DNA of 64,000 bases from Nocardiopsis eucommiae (GCA_018388625.1 CP074402.1:1860001-1924000), one strand, 5' to 3'. Counted from the first letter of the stretch, positions 1-10,022 are shown. Numbers and translations are program-made. Notes: a model not told the origin generated them from the sequence alone.

Positions 1-1
1 G

Positions 2-592
2 GCCTCCGTGGCCACAGCCTTCCCCGCCGGACGCGCCCCCATGGAGGTCAAGCTGGCCGACACCCGGCGCGCTGTCGCGGACGGCGCCAGCGAGATCGAC
101 ATGGTCATCGACCGCGGGGCCTTCCTCTCAGGCGACTACCTGAAGGTCCACGAGGAGATCGTCGCGGTCAAGGAGGCCTGCGGCGACGCCCACCTGAAGG
201 TCATCCTGGAGACCGGGGAACTGGTCACCCTCGACAACGTCCGCCGCGCCTCCCACCTGGCCATGCGCGCGGGCGGGGACTTCGTCAAGACCTCCACCGG
301 CAAGGTGTCCCCGGCCGCCACCCTCCCGGTCACCCTGGTCATGCTGGAGGCCGTGCGCGACCACCACGCCGCCACCGGCCGCCGCGTCGGCGTCAAGCCC
401 GCGGGCGGCATCCGCACCACCAAGGACGCCCTCCGCAACCTGGTCCTGGTCAACGAGACCGCCGGACCGGAGTGGCTGACCCCCGACCTGTTCCGCATCG
501 GCGCCTCCAGCCTCCTGAACGACCTGCTCATGCAGCGCACCAGGCTGTCCACCGGCACCTACCCGGGCCCCGACTACTACACGCAGGACTGA
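2..592 (+). CDS. deoC: deoxyribose-phosphate aldolase (5' end outside window)
   Basis: Cleaves 2-deoxyribose 5-phosphate to glyceraldehyde 3-phosphate and acetaldehyde in cytosolic deoxynucleoside catabolism. The open frame runs from the window edge without a start, so the N-terminus is missing; about 196 residues remain. Visible family motifs are ATAFPAG, the Schiff-base lysine in DFVKTSTGK, and the second conserved lysine in GVKPAGGIRT. An internal GTG at 8 is not a real start because family sequence continues before it. Two aldehyde dehydrogenase genes follow at once, fitting removal of the acetaldehyde product. The family call is secure. Confidence 0.95.
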   Translation, partial: ASVATAFPAGRAPMEVKLADTRRAVADGASEIDMVIDRGAFLSGDYLKVHEEIVAVKEACGDAHLKVILETGELVTLDNVRRASHLAMRAGGDFVKTSTGKVSPAATLPVTLVMLEAVRDHHAATGRRVGVKPAGGIRTTKDALRNLVLVNETAGPEWLTPDLFRIGASSLLNDLLMQRTRLSTGTYPGPDYYTQD

Positions 593-595
593 GCC

Positions 596-2025
596 GTGAT
601 CTTCGAGTACGCGCCCGCACCGGAGTCCCGCTCCGTCGTCAGCCTGCGCGAGACCTACGACCTGTTCGTCGACGGCGAGTTCACCCCGGCCCAGAGCGGT
701 GAGTACCTCACCACGCTCAACCCGGCCGACGAGGAGGAGCTCGCCCGGGTGGCCGTGGCAGGGGAGGCCGACGTCGACCGCGCCGTCGCCGCCGCCCGCC
801 GCGCCCACGACACCGTGTGGGGCCGCATGAGCGGCGCCGAGCGCGGCAAGTACCTGTTCCGCATCGCCCGGATCATCCAGGAGCGCTCGCGCGAACTGGC
901 CGTCCTGGAGACGATGGACAACGGCAAGCCCATCAAGGAGACCCGCGACGTCGACCTCCCGCTGGTCGCCGCGCACTTCTTCTACTACGCGGGCTGGGCC
1001 GACAAGCTCGCCCACGCCGGTCTGGGCCCCGACCCCCGTCCCCTCGGCGTGGCCGCCCAGGTCATCCCGTGGAACTTCCCGCTGCTCATGCTGGCGTGGA
1101 AGGTCGCCCCGGCCCTGGCCACCGGCAACACCGTGGTGCTCAAACCCGCCGAGACCACCCCGCTCAGCGCGCTGGTCTTCGCGGAGATCTGCCAGGAGGC
1201 CGACCTTCCCCCGGTGTCGTCAACATCCTGACCGGCGCCGGTGACACCGGCCGGGCCCTGGTCGAGCACCCGGGCACCGACAAGGTCGCCTTCACCGGCT
1301 CCACCGAGGTCGGTCGCCAGATCGCCCGCGCCGTGGCCGGGACCAACAAGCGCGTCACCCTGGAGCTGGGCGGCAAGGGCGCCAACATCGTCTACGACGA
1401 CGCCGCCGTCGACCAGGCCGTGGAGGGCGTGGTCACCGGCATCTTCTTCAACCAGGGCCACGTGTGCTGCGCGGGTTCGCGCCTCCTCCTCCAGGAGTCC
1501 GTCGCCGAGGAGTTCCTGCCCCGGCTCAGGGAACGGATCGCCAAGCTGCGGCTGGGCGATCCGCTGGACAAGAACACCGACATCGGGGCCATCAACTCCG
1601 CCGCCCAGCTGGACCGGGTCCGTGAGCTCACCGCCACCGCCGACGAGGAGAACGTCGAGCGCTGGTCCCCCGCCTGCGACCTGCCCGAGCGCGGCTACTG
1701 GTTCGCGCCCACCGTGCTCACCGGGGTCACCCAGGCGCACCGGGTGGCCCGCGAGGAGATCTTCGGCCCGGTGCTGTCGGTCCTGACCTTCCGCACCCCG
1801 GAGGAGGCCGTGGCCAAGGCCAACAACACCCCCTACGGGCTGTCCGCCGGAGTGTGGACCGAGAAGGGCTCACGCATGCTCTGGACCGCCGAGCGCCTGC
1901 GCGCCGGCGTGATCTGGTCCAACACGTTCAACAAGTTCGACCCGACCAGCCCCTTCGGCGGCTACAAGGAGTCGGGATACGGCCGCGAGGGCGGCCGCCA
2001 CGGTTTGGAGGCCTACCTTGGCTGA
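596..2025 (+). CDS. aldehyde dehydrogenase, first of a pair (one frameshift)
   Basis: NAD(P)-dependent oxidation of an aldehyde, here probably the acetaldehyde released by DeoC. GTG start 4 bp after the deoC stop. Motifs: PWNFP (substrate/cofactor contact), FTGSTEVG (nucleotide-binding turn), LELGGKGA with the general-base Glu, and NQGHVCCAGSR with the catalytic Cys; the C-terminal SPFGGYKESGYGRE is also typical. One G appears lost in the CCCCCGG run near 1208-1214; restoring it joins both parts into 476 residues, normal for the family, with ADLPPGVVNILTG intact across the join. The end overlaps the next gene by 8 bp. Confidence 0.9.
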
Positions 2026-2952
2026 GCGGCGCGGCAGCAGGAAGAAGAGCAGGGGCACCGAGGCGGACACCCCCGTCCCGGCGCGGCTCGCGGTCCGCAA
2101 GACCTACAAGCTCTACCTGGGCGGGGCCTTCCCCGCTCGGAGTCCGGCAGGAGTTACCCCGTGACCTCAGCCGACGGCACCCACCTCGCCAACGCCTCCC
2201 GGGCCTCCCGCAAGGACGCGCGCGACGCCGTCGTCGCGGCACGCAAGGCCTTCGGCGGCTGGTCCGGGCGCACCGCCTACAACCGGGGCCAGATCCTGTA
2301 CCGGGTCGCTGAGGTCATGGAGGGGCGCCGCGAACAGTTCGCCGCCCGCCTCGTGGAGGCCGGGGGAGTGACACCGGCCGAGGCGGAACGCACCGTGTCC
2401 GCCGCTGTGGACCGCTGGGTGTACTACGCGGGCTGGACCGACAAGTACGTCCAGGTGCTCGGCGGGTCCAACCCCGTCGCGGGCCCCTTCCACAACCACT
2501 CGGCGCCCGAACCCACCGGCGTGGTCGCGGTGTTCGCGCCCCAGGACGCCCCGCTGCTCGGCCTGACCTCGGTGCTCGCCCCGGTGATCGCGACCGGCAA
2601 CACCGCCGTGGTGGTCACCTCCGAGGCCGCGCCGCTGGCCGCGATCGAGCTGGCCGAGGTGCTGGCCACCTCCGACCTGCCCGGCGGCGTGGTCAACCTG
2701 CTCACCGGCGGCGCGGGCGAGATCGGCCCGCACCTGGCCTCGCACGCCGACGTCAACGCCCTGGACCTCACCGGGGCCGGGGAACACGCGGTGGAGTTCG
2801 AGAGGGCGGCCGCGACCACCCTCACGCGCGTGCTGCGTCCCGGCCCGGAGGCCACCGGCGGGGAGGACGCCTGGATCGGCGTCGACCCCGGGACCTCCCG
2901 GTTGACCCCCTTCCTGGAGACCAAGACGGTCTGGCATCCGGTCGGAGTGTAA
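2018..2952 (+). CDS. aldehyde dehydrogenase-like protein lacking the catalytic Cys (one frameshift)
   Basis: Restored length 311 residues against about 480 for a full enzyme. The TTG at 2018 has GGAGG eight bases before it and overlaps the preceding gene, implying coupled translation. One C seems lost in CCCC at 2131-2134. The N-terminal fold is recognisable (ADGTHLANASRASRKDA, YYAGWTDKY), but PWNFP is replaced by APQDAPLL, there is no LELGGK, and the restored protein contains no cysteine, so it cannot use the standard thiohemiacetal mechanism. It ends just past the cofactor-binding half. I infer a non-catalytic partner of the upstream enzyme; a structural or regulatory subunit is possible. 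Confidence 0.8.
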
Positions 2953-2965
2953 GACTGACGGTCCG

Positions 2966-2992
2966 GCCCGCTCCCACCTTCCGGGGGCGGGC
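2966..2992 (+). terminator. candidate hairpin after the aldehyde dehydrogenase pair
   Basis: GCCCGCTCCC at 2966-2975 pairs with GGGGGCGGGC at 2983-2992 with one G-T pair and a 7-base loop, 14 bp after the stop codon. There is no T-tract, as is common in GC-rich actinobacteria, so termination is inferred. Confidence 0.45.
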
Positions 2993-3019
2993 ACGGTCCG
3001 ACAGCCGAGTGGAGGAACG

Positions 3020-3670
3020 GTGTCAGCGAACACCCCCGAGCAGGCCGAGCCCCGAACCAGCGAGTCGAACACCCCCGAACCGGTGCGCGTCCCCGGGCTG
3101 CGTCTGGTGCGCCTGGACCGCACCACCCCCGAGGTGGCCCTGCTGCGCGAGGTCCTGCCCCGCCAACGGGTCGCCCCCGAACAGCGCCGGTTCATCGACG
3201 AGGCGGTGCACACCCTGCCCCGCGCCGACGACGACCCCGCACGGCACCCGTTCGCGATCGTCCTCAACGACGGTCCCCTGACCGACCGGAGCTCCGCCCA
3301 GGCCGCCTGCGTCGGCTTCGGGGTCATCGACCGGGTCGGTCGGCTCCGCGACCTGGTCGACGACCCGGAGCACGCCGTGCAGCTGCGCGCCTTCTACGTC
3401 CCGCTCGAACACCAGGGGAAGGGCATCGGCCGCGCCGCCTGCTCCGCGCCGCTGCTCGACCTCCTGGTGGCGGCGATCGCGCCCGGGGCCACCCAGATCG
3501 CGCTGTGCGTCAACGACGGCAACGACCTGGGAGAGCGGACCTACCGCTCGGCCGGGTTCCTTCCCAACGGCCGACGCCACGACGCCGGGGAGCACGGCAT
3601 GCAGAGCGTGTTCACCCGACCGGTCGAGACCGGCTCCCACCCCGTGCCGCAGCTGCCGGAACACCGATGA
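3020..3670 (+). CDS. GNAT-family N-acetyltransferase
   Basis: Acyl-CoA-dependent N-acyltransferase fold of 216 residues; substrate unknown. The acetyl-CoA loop (motif A) is visible as EHQGKGIGRA, followed by the helix CSAPLLDLL and the C-terminal strand region NDLGERTYRSAGF. GTG start with GGAGG seven bases upstream. The frame is intact. It overlaps the next gene by 4 bp (ATGA), and that gene is a paralogue with the same layout, so this is a tandem duplication. An alternative role such as a non-enzymatic GNAT domain cannot be excluded. Confidence 0.85.
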   Translation: MSANTPEQAEPRTSESNTPEPVRVPGLRLVRLDRTTPEVALLREVLPRQRVAPEQRRFIDEAVHTLPRADDDPARHPFAIVLNDGPLTDRSSAQAACVGFGVIDRVGRLRDLVDDPEHAVQLRAFYVPLEHQGKGIGRAACSAPLLDLLVAAIAPGATQIALCVNDGNDLGERTYRSAGFLPNGRRHDAGEHGMQSVFTRPVETGSHPVPQLPEHR

Positions 3671-4304
3671 CGCGCTGGCGGGGTTCGCGCAGGAGGGCGG
3701 CGGGGCGCTGGGGCGCCGACCAGGTCCGCCTGGTGCGGCTGGACACCGGGACGGCCGAGGCCGCCCTGCTCCGGGAGGCCGCCCTCGGCCACCACCTGCC
3801 GCCCGAACAGCTGCGCTTCACCGGGCTGCCCGCGCGGACCCTGCCGGACGCCGACGGCGACCCGGAACGCTTCCCGTACGCGATCGTCGCCCTGGAGGGG
3901 CCGGTCACCGGCCCCGACCGGGCCGAGGAGGCCTGTGCGGGGTTCGGGGTCCTGGACCGGGTCCTGCGATCGGAACTGGTCGACGCGCCGGAACGCGCGG
4001 TGCTGCTGCGCGCCTACTACGTCACGCCACAATGGCAGGGCCGGGGCGTCGGCCGGGCCTCGTGCTCCGCACCCCTGCTCGACGCGCTGGCCCACGAGGT
4101 CGCTCCGCACGCGGAGGAGATCGTGCTCTGCGTCAACCGCGCCAACCAGGCGGCGCAGCGCGTCTACAAGGCCTCGGGTTTCGACTTCACCGGCACGGTC
4201 GTCCCCGGAGGCGCGGGCCCCCAGGAAGTGATGTCGCGCCCCTGGAGACCGGAACCCACCCCGAACCGCACCAGCGGTACCGACGAACGGAGAATCCCCA
4301 GTGA
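3667..4304 (+). CDS. GNAT-family N-acetyltransferase, tandem paralogue (one frameshift)
   Basis: Paralogue of the upstream GNAT protein: QWQGRGVGRASCSAPLLDAL matches EHQGKGIGRAACSAPLLDLL. The raw frame runs on to 4431, deep into the next gene. Inserting one C in the CCCC at 4239-4242 gives the ending RPLETGTHPEP, which matches RPVETGSHPVP of the upstream copy. It then stops at 4302-4304, overlapping the next GTG start by 4 bp. Restored length is 212 residues against 216 for the copy. The paralogue therefore independently supports a lost base here. Substrate unknown. Confidence 0.8.
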
Positions 4305-5097
4305 CTCGCACACCCCAGGCCGCCGCCGAGGAGGCCGCGACCGAGCTGCGTTCGCGCACCGGTGTGGACAACTACGACGTGGCCCTGGTGATGGGGTCGG
4401 GGTGGGCGCCCGCCGCCGACCTGCTCGGTGACTCCAAGCACGAGTTCCCCACCTCCGAACTGCCGGGCTTCCTCCCCCGGCGGTGGAGGGCCACAGCGGG
4501 ACGCTCCGCAGCATCGTGGACGGCGACCGCCACACGCTCGCCTTCCTCGGCCGCACGCATCTGTACGAGGGCCACGGCACCGACGCGGTCGTGCACAACG
4601 TCCGCACGGCGGTCGCGGCGGGCGCGAGGACCATCGTGCTGACCAACGCTGCGGGCGGCATCAACCCCGACTACGCCGTGGGTTCACCGGTGCTCATCGC
4701 GGACCACCTGAACATGACCGCGCGCTCCCCGCTGACCGGCGCGACCTTCGTCGACCTCACGGAGACCTACACCGCCGAGCTGCGCGCGGTGGCGCGCGAG
4801 GTCGACCCGGACCTGCCCGAGGGCGTGTACGCGGCCATGCCCGGGCCGCACTTCGAGACCCCCGCCGAGATCCGCATGCTCCGGGCCATGGGCGCCGACC
4901 TGGTCGGTATGTCCACGGTCCTGGAGGCCATCGCCGCCCGTGAGGCCGGGGCCCGCGTGCTGGGGATGTCCCTGGTCACCAACATCGCCGCCGGGCTGGA
5001 GGGGGCCAACCTCGACCACGAGGACGTCCTCGCCACCGGACGCGACTCCGCCGCCACCGTGGGCCGTCTGCTCGCGGACATCGTCAAGAGGTTCTAG
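4301..5097 (+). CDS. purine nucleoside phosphorylase, trimeric type (one frameshift)
   Basis: Phosphorolysis of (deoxy)inosine or (deoxy)guanosine to base plus (deoxy)ribose 1-phosphate. Motifs of the low-molecular-mass trimeric PNP family: VMGSGW near the N-terminus, FLGRTHLYEGH, TNAAGG, the GPHFETPAEIRM purine/phosphate-site segment, and GMSLVTNIAAG. The GTG start overlaps the preceding stop (GTGA). One C is missing in the run at 4474-4478; insertion restores LPPAVEGHSG and 265 residues, the usual size. It supplies the sugar 1-phosphate for the mutase downstream. Confidence 0.92.
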
Positions 5098-5157
5098 GCC
5101 CCAGTCCCGCTCCGCCCCGGCCCCGTCGGGCGCCCATCACCCAGACAGGAGATCCCC

Positions 5158-6825
5158 ATGACCGACTCCGCCCTCCTCGTCCAGGCCAGGGACTGGCTCG
5201 ACCAGGACCCCGACCCCGAGACCCGGGGGAACTGGGCGCGCTGCTGGCCCGGGTCGAGGTGGGTGACGGGGAGGCCCTGACCGACCTCGCCGACCGGTTC
5301 GCCGCGCGGCTGGAGTTCGGCACGGCCGGGCTGCGCGGCGCTCTGGGGCGGGGCCCAACCGGATGAACTGTGTGGTGGTCATGCGCGCGGCGGCCGGGAT
5401 CGCGGGCTGGCTCGGTGCGGAACCCCGACACGTGGTCATCGGTCACGACGCACGACACCGGTCGGCGGACTTCGCCCGGGACAGCGCCGCCGTCCTCACC
5501 GGGGCCGGGCACAGGGTCACCGTGCTGTCGGGTCCGCTGCCGACGCCCGTGCTGGCCTACACGCTGCGCCGTCTGGGCGCTGACGCGGGGATCGTGGTGA
5601 CCGCCAGCCACAACCCGCCCCAGGACAACGGGTACAAGGTGTACATCGGCGGGTCCGGCGACGACGCGGGCAGCCAGATCGTCTCCCCGGTGGACGCCGA
5701 GATCTCCGCCGCCATCGACGCGGTCGGGCCGGTCGGCGCGCTGCCGCTGGGCCGGGACTGGGAGGTGCTGGGCGACGACGCGGTGTCGGCCTACCTGGAC
5801 GCGGTGACCGCACTGGTCCCGGACGGCCCCCGGGATCTCTCGGTGGTCTACACGCCCCTGCACGGCGTGGGCGGCCGGGTGCTGGTGGAGGCGGTGCGCA
5901 GGGCCGGTTTCGCGGCTCCCGAGGTGGTCGCCGAGCAGTTCGAGCCGGATCCGGACTTCCCGACGGTCGCCTTCCCCAACCCGGAGGAGCCGGGGGCGAT
6001 GGACCTGGCCCTGGCGGCGGGGGAGGCGCACGGGGCGGACCTGGTGGTGGCCAACGACCCCGACGCCGACCGGCTGGCCCTCGCGGTGCCCGGTTACGGC
6101 CTCCTGACGGGGAACGAGGTCGGCGGCCTGCTCGCCGAGTACGTGCTCGACCACACCGGAGGGTCCGACCGGGTGGTGGCCACCTCGATCGTCTCCTCCA
6201 GCCTGCTCGGCGCCGTCGCCCGGGACCGGGGCGTGCACTACGAGGAGACGCTGACCGGGTTCAAGTGGCTGGCCCGCGCGGGCGCGCCCGGTCAGCGCAG
6301 GGTGTTCTCCTACGAGGAGGCCCTGGGCTACTGCGTGGGCGGGGACGACGGCCGACCGGTGGCCGACAAGGACGGTGTGAGCGCGGCGCTCGTGGCGCTC
6401 GCACTGGCGGCCGAGGCGAAGAGCCGGGGCCGTACCCTGGTGGACCTCCTCGACGACCAGGCCCGGCGGTACGGTCTGCACCTGAGCGACCAGCTGTCGG
6501 TTCGGGTACGGGACCTCTCCGAGATCACCGCGGCGATGCGGCGGTTGCGCGCCGAACCGCCCGCCGCGTTCGGCCCCTGAAGGTGTCGGGGGTCGTGGAC
6601 TTCGTCGACGGGCACGAGGGTCTGCCGCCGACGGACGCCGTGCGTTTCGAGCTCGGTGGGACGCGGGGGCGGGTGACGCTGCGTCCCTCGGGCACCGAGC
6701 CCAAACTGAAGGCCTACGCCGAGGTGGTGTCGGAGGTCGACGGCGACATCGCCGCCAGCCGCGCGCGCGGCTCGGCACTGCTGTCCGAGCTGATGGCGGC
6801 GGTCGCCGTGGTGGTCAGGGGATGA
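5158..6825 (+). CDS. phosphohexomutase/phosphopentomutase family protein (three frameshifts)
   Basis: Alpha-D-phosphohexomutase superfamily, 556 residues when restored, the size of PGM2-like enzymes acting on ribose or glucose phosphates. Landmarks in order: EFGTAGLRG, phosphoserine loop TASHNPP, metal-binding DPDADR, sugar loop EEALGY, and the phosphate-binding RPSGTEPKLKAYAE. Lost bases are inferred at 5225-5229 (G), 5345-5348 (G) and 6574-6577 (C). The ATG at 5158 has AGGAG upstream. Following a purine nucleoside phosphorylase and near deoC, it probably converts (deoxy)ribose 1-phosphate to the 5-phosphate; phosphoglucomutase or phosphomannomutase activity is the alternative. Confidence 0.88.
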
Positions 6826-6843
6826 TCCGGGGCCGGGGCGGGG

Positions 6844-7338
6844 TCACTCGCTCCCTTCGGAGGGTTCCACGACCGGCCGGTGCACGACCTCGTCGATGAC
6901 GGTGAGCGTCTGGGTGGACGTCACACCGGGGAGTGACTGGAGTCGGCTCAGGATGAGGTCGCGCAGCTGGTTGGTGTTGGCGACGCGGACCAGCAGCACG
7001 ATGTCCGCCGACCCCACCACGTACCAGCAGTACTCGATCTCGGGGTAGGACGAGAGGATCTCCCGGTTGGCCCGCCAGTCGGGCTGGCTGCCCGAGATGA
7101 GTACCAGCGCGGTGACGCCGAGCCCCATCTTGGAGTGGTCGGTCACCACGGAGTAGCCGCGGATGACCCCTTCGTCGGTGAGGCGCTTGATCCGGTTGTA
7201 TGCCGTGGCTCGGGAGACGTTGGCCAGCGCGGCGATCTCGGTGATGCCGGTCCGGGCGTCCTTGGCGAGCGCGCTCAGAATGGTCTGGTCGGTCGTGTCC
7301 GGCCGCCGGCCGTTCCTGTGCTGTTCGCCCATGGCCAT
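6844..7338 (-). CDS. Lrp/AsnC-family transcriptional regulator
   Basis: 164-residue one-component regulator: N-terminal winged HTH (DQTILSALAKDARTGITEIA, then VSRATAYNRIKRL) and a C-terminal RAM ligand-binding domain (EYCWYVVGSADIVLLV). I chose the ATG at 7338 because GAGGAG lies about eight bases upstream; an earlier in-frame start at 7392 has no such site. It is divergent from the 2-oxo acid dehydrogenase genes. Lrp-type BkdR proteins control branched-chain 2-oxo acid dehydrogenase operons in other bacteria, so control of that operon is a reasonable inference. Confidence 0.88.
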   Translation of the reverse strand: MAMGEQHRNGRRPDTTDQTILSALAKDARTGITEIAALANVSRATAYNRIKRLTDEGVIRGYSVVTDHSKMGLGVTALVLISGSQPDWRANREILSSYPEIEYCWYVVGSADIVLLVRVANTNQLRDLILSRLQSLPGVTSTQTLTVIDEVVHRPVVEPSEGSE

Positions 7339-7392
7339 GTGCGTGCTCCTCGTGTGCTCTTGTCGCAGGGCTCTGCTCCGTGCTGTCGTCAT

Positions 7393-7900
7393 TGACAGGA
7401 AGCCGGGAAAAGCCGGTCGGAGAGATGACGGACGCGCGTTCCGTGGTGCTCGGGTCGGGGTGGGGGTTTCGGGGGATTCGTGCGTACGGACCTCTGGTGG
7501 GATCCGCCAAACGGGGGAGTGGCGGAGGAGTTCCGACTGTACTCATGGTTGACGCACGGAGTAGGTCGAGGGTTTCCCTGACTGAGCAGTAACTACACGC
7601 GAACCAGCAGAATCCGCCAGAAATTCTTGTCTTGACGCCCATTCTCCGCATATTTGTCGTGACTGTCCGGGCATACGACGACTCCCTGTGTGTGGCCTCC
7701 GGGGGTCCTCGGGTGGGGTGGAAGCTGGGTGGTGTTGATGGTGATTCGTGATGTTTGGCACTGCGTGTCGTTTTCCCTCGTTCGAGGGGGTGAATCCTGG
7801 ACGTATGCGAACCAAACCAGGCCTCACGTTCCTGATCGTATCGACTGTACGGTCGTATCTAGCGAAACTGTCCAGTTGTACGGAGAATCAAAGGCAGACC
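7393..7900. promoter_or_regulatory. divergent intergenic region with candidate promoter
   Basis: About 500 bp between the Lrp-type regulator and E1 alpha, with GC clearly lower around 7600-7870 than in the flanking genes. A -10-like TATCTA lies at 7856-7861, 39 bases before the chosen GTG at 7901. Just upstream, CGAC and GTCG flank TGTACG as a small inverted repeat that could be a regulator site. No convincing ORF is seen. Promoter placement is inference. Confidence 0.4.
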
Positions 7901-9001
7901 GTGACCACCCCGAGCCCGGGTCGCGCCACCACGCGAGCGGGGCCACGTTGGGAGCCGCTCGACATGCCAACCCCAGAGCCCACGGGCCAGGGCGCCACCA
8001 CCGTGGAGCACCTGAGCCCCGCACTGACCCGCGAGCTGTACCGCGCGATGCGTACGGCGCGTGACCTGGACACCGAGGCCATCGCCCTCCAGCGCCAGGG
8101 CGTCTTCCCCGCCTACGTCTCCGTCCGGGGACAGGAGGCCGCCCAGGTGGGCAGCGCCAGCGCGCTCGACCCCACCCGCGACTTCGTCTTCCCCACCTAC
8201 CGCGAGATGGCCTCCGCCCTCGCCTACGGGGTCGAGATGGTCGGCTACATGGCCACCCACCGCGCCCTGTGGCACGGGGGCCTCTACGACGTGATGGAGT
8301 CCCGCTTCGGCGCGATCAACGCGGTGGTCGGCGGTCCCGTGCCGCACGCCGTGGGCTGGGCGGTCGGTGAGCGGCTCCGGGGCGGTGACGGCGTCGCCAT
8401 GGCCTACTTCGGTGACGGCGCCAGCTCCGAGGGCGACGTGCACGAGTCCATGAACTTCGCGGGCGTGTTCACGGCCCCCGTCGTCTTCCTCTGCCAGAAC
8501 AACCAGTGGGCCCTGTCGGTGCCCAACGAACGCCAGGTGGCGGGAGGCTCCGTCGCCGCGCGTGCCGAGGGCTACGGCATGGCCGGGGTCCTCGTCGACG
8601 GAAACGACGTCGGCGCCGTGTACTCGGCCACGGCGGAGGCGGTCGAGCGTGCCCGTGCGGGCGGCGGTCCCACGGTCATCGAGGCGCTCACCTACCGCGT
8701 CGAACCCCACTCCACCTCCGACGACCCGGGCCGCTACCGGGACCAGGCGGAGGCCGAGCGCTGGCGCGGACGCGACCCCCTCGAGCTGCTGCGCGCGGCG
8801 ATGATCGAGGCCGGACACGCCGACGCGACCGACCTCGCCACCGTGGACGCCGAGGCCGCGAAGCGCGCCGAGGAGATCCGCGACGGGGTCGCGGAGGCCC
8901 CCGAGCCCGACGGCTCCGCGTTGTTCACCCACGTCTTCCGGGAGACCACCGAGGAGCTGGCCCGGCAGCACCGCACCTGGCAGGAAGAGGTCGAGCTGTG
9001 A
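7901..9001 (+). CDS. 2-oxo acid dehydrogenase E1 component, alpha subunit
   Basis: Thiamine-diphosphate-dependent decarboxylating subunit (branched-chain 2-oxo acid or pyruvate dehydrogenase type), 366 residues, cytosolic. The ThDP motif is clear: GDGASSEGDVHESMN through to CQNNQWA. Also visible are GGPVPHAVG and the phosphorylation-loop-like EPHSTSDDP. GTG at 7901 is my start; ATG at 7964 is an alternative, and the frame upstream of 7901 has no family similarity. It overlaps the beta-subunit gene by 4 bp (GTGA), implying stoichiometric translation. Substrate preference cannot be read from sequence. Confidence 0.92.
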   Translation: MTTPSPGRATTRAGPRWEPLDMPTPEPTGQGATTVEHLSPALTRELYRAMRTARDLDTEAIALQRQGVFPAYVSVRGQEAAQVGSASALDPTRDFVFPTYREMASALAYGVEMVGYMATHRALWHGGLYDVMESRFGAINAVVGGPVPHAVGWAVGERLRGGDGVAMAYFGDGASSEGDVHESMNFAGVFTAPVVFLCQNNQWALSVPNERQVAGGSVAARAEGYGMAGVLVDGNDVGAVYSATAEAVERARAGGGPTVIEALTYRVEPHSTSDDPGRYRDQAEAERWRGRDPLELLRAAMIEAGHADATDLATVDAEAAKRAEEIRDGVAEAPEPDGSALFTHVFRETTEELARQHRTWQEEVEL

Positions 9002-10017
9002 CCGAGCTGATCGAACACACCGACACGCCGGTCGTGACCCGGACGGTCGAGCTGTCCATGCAGCAGGCCATCAACCGGGCCCTGCGCGTGCTGCTGGAGG
9101 AGGACCCGGAGGTCCTGGTCTTCGGTGAGGACGTCGGAGCCCTGGGCGGTGTCTTCCGTGTCACGGACGGTCTCCAGAAGGAGTTCGGTGACCAGCGCGT
9201 CTTCGACACTCCGCTGGCGGAGTCGGCCATCATGGGCATGGCGGTCGGCCTGGCGATGAACGGCTGGCGGCCGGTCCCCGAGCTCCAGTTCGACGGCTTC
9301 GCGTATCCGGCCGTCGACCAGATCGTCAACCAGGTGGCGCGCATGAACTACCGCACCCGTGGCGCCGCCCCCATGCCGATCACCCTGCGCCTGCCGTCCT
9401 TCGGCGGCATCCAGGCCCCCGAGCACCACGGCGAGAGCCTGGAGGCGCTCTTCGCGCACACCCCCGGGCTCAAGGTCGTGGCCCCCTCCGACCCGGGTGA
9501 GGCCTACAGCCTGCTGCTCCAGTCCGTGCGTTCCGACGACCCGGTCGTGTTCATGGAGCCCAAGGCCCGCTACTGGGACCGTCGTCCGGTCCGCTTGAGC
9601 GAGCCCACCGACCCCATCGGCACCAGCCGGATCGTGCGTCCCGGAACCCACGCCACCCTCGTCGCCTGGGGCGCGATGGTGCACCGCTGCCTCCAGGTGG
9701 CCGAGCTGGCCGCCGAGGACGGAGTGGACCTGGAGGTCCTGGACCTGCGCTGGCTCAAGCCCATCGACGCCGCGGGGCTGGCCGCCTCGGTGGCCCGCAC
9801 CAAGCGGGCCGTGGTCGTCCACGAGGCTCCGCTCACCGCCGGTCTCGGCGCGGAGGTGGCCGCGCTCGTCACCGAGAACTGCTTCCGTGAGCTCGCCGCC
9901 CCGGTCCAGCGCGTCACCGGATTCGACGTGCCCTACCCGGCCGGGCCGTTGGAGTCCCAGTACCTGCCGACGATCGACCGCGTGCTGCTCGCGGTCCAGC
10001 GAACCCTGGAGTACTAG
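8998..10017 (+). CDS. 2-oxo acid dehydrogenase E1 component, beta subunit
   Basis: 339 residues, the normal size of transketolase-like E1 beta. Motifs: FGEDVGALGGVFRVT, DTPLAESAIMG, PVPELQFDGF, LPSFGGIQAPEHHGES, and the C-terminal domain with VLDLRWLKPID. The GTG start overlaps the alpha-subunit stop. E1 beta forms the alpha2beta2 tetramer with the preceding product and completes the active site. The following gene encodes only a lipoyl domain, so the expected acyltransferase E2 core is absent from this operon. Frame intact. Confidence 0.93.
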   Translation: MTELIEHTDTPVVTRTVELSMQQAINRALRVLLEEDPEVLVFGEDVGALGGVFRVTDGLQKEFGDQRVFDTPLAESAIMGMAVGLAMNGWRPVPELQFDGFAYPAVDQIVNQVARMNYRTRGAAPMPITLRLPSFGGIQAPEHHGESLEALFAHTPGLKVVAPSDPGEAYSLLLQSVRSDDPVVFMEPKARYWDRRPVRLSEPTDPIGTSRIVRPGTHATLVAWGAMVHRCLQVAELAAEDGVDLEVLDLRWLKPIDAAGLAASVARTKRAVVVHEAPLTAGLGAEVAALVTENCFRELAAPVQRVTGFDVPYPAGPLESQYLPTIDRVLLAVQRTLEY

Positions 10018-10022
10018 CCCCC

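Noticed and set aside
7748-7900. Longer N-terminus for E1 alpha
   Set aside because: The added 51 residues overlap the AT-richer promoter region and have no E1-like sequence; GTG 7901 is better placed.
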